DNA of 64,000 bases from Brachypodium distachyon (taxonomy: Eukaryota > Streptophyta > Magnoliopsida > Poales > Poaceae). Location: NCBI RefSeq assembly GCF_000005505.3, contig NC_016131.3:40258855-40322854 (forward strand), in the 5' to 3' direction. Below are positions 59,457 to 64,000 of the stretch, one piece after another. The translations under genes were made by a program, and so were the position numbers. The stretch's first letter is position 1, and each line of letters opens with the position of its first letter. The notes beneath the pieces were generated by a model. The model saw only the letters and a list, made by a program, of their open reading frames with translations, ran no database searches and had not been told where the DNA came from.

Positions 59457-60222
59457 CTTACCGAGCCGTGCGGCCCATCTCCGCGCACGCGCCGAGCCGC
59501 ACACCCACTGACATGCGGGTCTCGCATGTCAGGCCCGTCCCTAACCTCAAACCCCGAGCCGATTTTCCTGGCCATGAACATGAGCCGCGCCCCCACGATC
59601 TCCACGCGATTTCTCCGCGATCACTCCCCCATATCCGAGTCCAAGCACGTCAGATTGAAGCCCCCGAGTTCCTCTTCTTTTCCCCTCTCCTCTCTCGCCC
59701 GAACCACCATCGAACTGCTCTAATTTCGCCGTGCCACCTAGCCACTGTCGCCGCCGTGTGGAGCTCGCCGCCGGTGACCAAAAGGTCCGCAGTCGCCGCC
59801 ACCCCCTTTTTCCTTCTCCCCTCCTCTTTGTGAAGCTTTTGACGCGGTTACTTTTTATTTTCGGAGCACCGAAGCTCGAGTTCGCCGTCACGCCCGAAGC
59901 ACACCGCCAGCCGCCACCATCCCGACCACCTAGGCGTCACCTCCGTCGCCCGCGAGGAAGAAATCCACCGCCACGAGGTTCGCCACGTCAAGCCGCACCT
60001 CCCCCACCTTGTCCCGAAGCCGGAGCCGCACCGGAGACGCGCGCCGCCGTTCCCCCGAAGCGGCCGCCGCCACCGAGCTCACTGGAGAAGGAACCCTAGC
60101 CGGAGGTAAGGAAGGCCCCATCTCGTCCGTCCGATCTGGATCCCACGCCTGAGATTTGTCCACTTAAGTGAACCGGTACCGGCTAATAGAAAGACGCCAC
60201 GTGTAATCCTTTTTTATTAAAA

Positions 60223-62528
60223 CTAGGTAATACCCCGCGCGTTGCTGCGGAATTGTTAAGACATATCTTTATAAACTAATAATAAAACAAACAAAGTAAA
60301 ACCGTGATTAGCTAAAAAGAGAACATTCTGCTAAGTGTCTAATGGATTGATATAGGCACACAAAAAATAGTCTTAGGTATGAGGAGTTTCGAGTACAATT
60401 AAAGTAATACTACATCAAATTAAAAAAATGGATTAGGAAATATGTATCAAGGTTACAATTAGACTTAGTTCAGCCACGGAAGCCCTTTGTAGGCTTTGTT
60501 ATTATCTCTAAAAGGACAGCTCCCGTGGAAAATCACAATCAATACCAAACAGTCACCAGATTTTGGAATTGCACTAACAATAAATAACCTTGTTAACATT
60601 GGAACTGCATATTATAGTAGAATGGAATAACTTTAATAATAACAGTAACCTATGTATTATAACGGAGCTAACTGAAACATGTTTTGGCTATGAAGCATGA
60701 AAGCTCTTACAACATCAAACTGCATTAAACAACTATATTTTGGAGAAGCATCTCCAAACAAAAGATGATAGGTTACCTTTGCCACCACAAACATGATCAC
60801 AATCAGCGACTACAACTTTTAATTGCGTGTGGACTCACTACCAAGTGTTCACTGTATAGGAAACTGATGGTGTGTGGAGAAATTATAAGATGAGAACATT
60901 AAACTGACGTACTTGCAAGCAAGAACTTATTATCAAAAGTATTGCCTCCCTTCAAAGCGATAAACTCACAAATGTGTGTAAGAGAAGGTAGATAAGAAAG
61001 AACATGGCACTATTCCAATTCCTGAAGCAAACAAATAAAAAAATTATATAGATGAAAAGTCACATCGCAAATGGTGATGACGATAACTTAATTATCATAC
61101 CAGCTTCTCGGCTTCTCCAAATGGGCAAAATACAGCAGGCAGCAAAAGTTGGTTTTAAATACAAAATCAAGATCAGTTATTCGGACAATCAACAATAACC
61201 TATCAAACTATCAACAGAGAAAAAGTTGCATTTGTATATATCATACGCTCGGCAAAGGATGACCGTCAATGGCTTTGAAATTTCAGCTCTAATATATCTA
61301 TGAGAAAGATAAAGCTTGTATATATATTACATGCTGGAAGAAAATTGCATACTAATAGATGTAGAAAGGGTGCAGTAAAAGAATTAGATCAATGTAATGG
61401 GGTATCAATGATTACATTGCAGAAGCATCATACCAATAAACTGATATTATAGTGGGAAAGCTTAATTGGTAAAGTAAACAGACTATGTCTACCGCCCGAA
61501 ATTCAGGCTAAGTGATAAAGGTACACTGATTAAACTTCTTGTCTGTCTTTTCGACGAACAATTGGTAGGCATCAGCTTCATAGATTAAGAAAGAACTCCC
61601 GTACCTTCATTCATTCCTCTTCCTTTTGATCATCAAGATAATAAATTAGGTGCTTCATCAATAATCTTCCATTCCCTGATGTGTGATGGAGGATTTGGGA
61701 TGCCAGCCGGTGGCGCAGTTATGGTTCTCAAGCAAAGTACGGGATGCTTGGGCAGGGGGCTCCATTTCTTTGCCCTCTGCTGGCACCGCACACCGGCCGC
61801 TCCCAGCATGGCGGCGTGCAGGCTGCACTCCGCTCATCCGCGGCAAAGACCTCCATGCGCTCCTTCTCTTCCTGGTCGACGACAGCAGTGCTGATTGGTT
61901 CGTAGCCTAGTCGTGAATCATACTGCAAATTCTGGACGGAAACCAGAAAATCTGAATGCCGATCTACATCGGTAACCATGCCCTAAAGCTCGAATAGTTG
62001 GGCAACGACCAAGAAAGAAGAAGATGAGCCGAGATGGGCACTTGGGCTAGCGGCAACTACTGAAATTGCTGGAGATATAGGAGGAGGAAGAAGAGGAAGC
62101 GGAGGAGGCTGACGATTTGTATTGAATGGTAGCGGGCAGTGGAAGTGGAAGATGAAGGGGAACGGACAGAAAGTTTGTTCTTCCATATCAGGGCCAAGCT
62201 CGGGGCAGATCAAGGCAAAGGGAAGCACCGGGCACATGGAGTCATCGATCGATTTTTTTTCTCCGGCTGCACAGGTCCCTGGAGACTGCTGATGGGCTGG
62301 GAACATGGCCTAGGTGCCTGCTGTGGCCCTTGGGTAGAACGCGACACGACCGGCGCACGGTTCGCGGGCGGCACAACACGGGAACGTAACGCGGGGGAAC
62401 GGAGCGGTGAATAGAAGGATGAATAGAAGATGGAGAATGCTGACGTGGACGATGACGTGGATAGGCTGCATGCGCAGCTTGCTAAATTTATTGCATTTGG
62501 TGGGCTTCAACTTTATAGAGTTATAAGA
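60223..62528 (-). mobile_element. Non-autonomous Helitron in the 3' LTR
   Basis: On the minus strand it starts TCTTATAACTCTATAAAGTT and ends in a hairpin (CCGC, 8-nt loop, GCGG) about 10 nt before a terminal CTAG, inserted between A (60,222) and T (62,529) as Helitrons do, without target duplication. Adjacent LTR sequence resumes on each side when compared with the nested solo LTR. No Rep/helicase. 61,600-62,420 is GC-richer with ORFs on both strands and may be a captured fragment; 60,240-61,600 is AT-rich, with nothing recognised. Confidence 0.8.
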
Positions 62529-64000
62529 TGTTTCCCGGACCGAAATTTAAAAAGGGACTTTTGCAGAAAACTCTCCGAAACTTCAAACGTTCATATCTTT
62601 TAAACCGTGTGGCCAAATTTGAAGTTTCACACCTTTCTGGAATCCTCACAACATGTAGAATCTTTTGGCACAGTTTAATTTTGAATTTAAAAAACTTTAA
62701 CAGAACCAAATTACAGAATAATTAATTATGGTTTCAAATTCATATGAATTGTTTCAAAATGATTTTGAACCTGCTAGCATGTTGTAAAATGTCTAAAGGT
62801 TACCCTCTGTCCATTAGGATCAGAAGGGAAAATATTTTGTAAATAATCTTGCCACACCAAATTAATCTTGCTCCTTGCCTTATAAAAATCAAATAAGCTT
62901 TTAATTAAATCTCACCTTTGTTTTGTACAAAGTAAATATTTTCTTATTAGTTTATAATCTGTCCAAATCTTTTGTAATTGTCAAGTTTAAAACCCAGCTA
63001 AGTATGCATCATCATGACTAATGCATCATGGCATGTTTTTGTATTGAATAGCACGTTTATGTGGGTGTGTATTCTTTTATTTTAGATTGTTTGGAGTGTG
63101 AACCTTGTTGTTGCGAAGAGTGCGAGAACTACCACATCTTTGGACAAGGCAAGTTACACTTTGATCATCTCCCAAATATTTTTACTATGCACTAGTTGCT
63201 TTATTAGTTGCATTAGGAATATTATTTGTATCTCTATGCTAGCTACAAATCGCAGGTAGTATAGTTTACCCTTGCCATTACCATGCTACCAATTTGTCAT
63301 CGATTGTAGTTGAATGCTAAGCTATGGTAGTATCGTGGGGGAATCATTACATCATGATAATATTATGTTTATGGAGAAATGAAATTTTTTATTAGAGTAT
63401 GGCAAAACAGTTAAATTAATAAACCATCCTGGGTGGAGGGCTTTGAGGTTTTAAATGTTATGCGACGTCAGGTTCATTTCTATGGGACCATTTCTATGAG
63501 TCGTCTCTCCGTGGATTCGGGAGCGCCTGCGTCGCAAATGTGGAATGCCACCCGGGGTATCCAGAGACTGGACTAGTTTCCTATTTAGTAAATTCCAATA
63601 CAACCACATGCTAAATGGGTTCTGCGGGATTGAGGAAGTTGTTTGAACCCAGGTCCGGAGAATTGTACTGAGGTAGCATGTGTAGGGGGAGTGTGATTCT
63701 TCCGTGATCTGGGGAATGACTTCTGAAAGTCTTGTAGTCGATGCCGTTGCTACTCTACCCTAAGGACAGCAATGGATTAACATGTCGGTTTCTTGTGGGG
63801 AATGTGTACAACTTCTCGAGAGTGTCAAACTAAGTACTTAGCCGTGTCTCCGGTCATGGACAATTATGAGCAACTGGATATTGGAGCTATAAGGATAGTC
63901 TCACTCATTCCAACTTCATACAAAAACTTGATGGTTTGAACTTGGGATAGGAGCACTCGTTGATGTCTATCTGGTGTCCTTAGTTTAATAGGAGCATGGG

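Larger units (their letters stand above)
45319..64000 (+). mobile_element. Tekay/Del-like Ty3/Gypsy element with nested insertions, extends past window
   Basis: 5' LTR 45,319-47,220, PBS, extra ORF, gag, protease, RT, RNase H, integrase with chromodomain-like tail, polypurine tract, then a 3' LTR from 55,667 that runs off the window. Nested inside: a solo Copia LTR (49,599-51,958) holding a Gypsy LTR, a solo related Gypsy LTR (56,171-59,456) and a Helitron (60,223-62,528). Without insertions the 3' LTR would be about 3.3 kb, the same as the nested solo LTR; the 5' LTR is internally deleted. Inserted about 1.1 kb downstream of the MAP65 stop, same strand. Confidence 0.92.
55667..64000 (+). repeat. 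3' LTR of Tekay-like element (with insertions, runs off window)
   Basis: LTR segments: 55,667-56,170, 59,462-60,222 and 62,529 to the window end. The last part (63,257-64,000) matches 45,973-46,705 of the 5' LTR, so about 520 bp of LTR remain beyond the window. The middle segment is GC-rich and gene-leader-like, with a strong donor (CGGAG then GTAAGG at 60,106). Confidence 0.88.

Overview
This is plant nuclear DNA, almost certainly from a large, repeat-rich grass genome. The subfamily is probably Pooideae: the Copia LTRs have the BARE/Angela-type edge found in wheat, barley and oat relatives. That placement is an inference from element families, not from a species marker. I see no bacterial operons, CRISPR arrays, rRNA or tRNA genes. 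One ordinary host gene is present; nearly everything else is nested transposable elements, most of them broken.

Region 1 (1-28,206). A Copia LTR (minus strand, cut by the window edge) ends at 1,214. From 1,399 to 27,756 lies one large CACTA DNA transposon with matching CACT-type termini, an ATG target duplication and subterminal arrays of a CCGTCGGCTAT-like motif. No transposase was recognised in it. It holds a 0.6-kb Helitron (2,490-3,100), a gene-like fragment (about 3,250-3,960) and a Sirevirus-type Copia element on the plus strand (from 4,068) that has lost its 3' LTR. A second Sirevirus (14,171-26,014, minus strand, both LTRs, 5-bp duplication CTATG) sits inside the third, 'envelope-like' ORF of the first. 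Both Sireviruses carry that third ORF behind a gene-like leader with candidate splice sites.

Region 2 (28,207-36,240). A Ty3/Gypsy element resembling the centromeric-retrotransposon (CRM-like) group has a 666-bp 5' LTR, gag and pol. Its pol reading frame runs into the 3' LTR. That 3' LTR breaks off after about 150 bp and is fused through a short shared sequence to a truncated Copia LTR.

Region 3 (36,241-45,318). Mostly unassigned DNA with a 52-bp Stowaway-like MITE, then the one clear host gene: a MAP65/Ase1/PRC1-family microtubule bundling protein. It has nine coding exons, encodes 580 residues and has an intact frame, with an intron in the 5' UTR. An imperfect repeat of a CAACTTT unit follows downstream.

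Region 4 (45,319-64,000, continuing out of the window). A Tekay/Del-like Gypsy element with a chromodomain-like C-terminus. Its 5' LTR has lost about 1.35 kb, including the part equivalent to the promoter. An extra ORF lies upstream of gag. Gag is split by a solo Copia LTR that itself holds a solo Gypsy LTR. The 3' LTR holds a full-length solo LTR of a related family and a 2.3-kb Helitron. Every TE coding region here has stops or frame changes; only the MAP65 gene looks functional.
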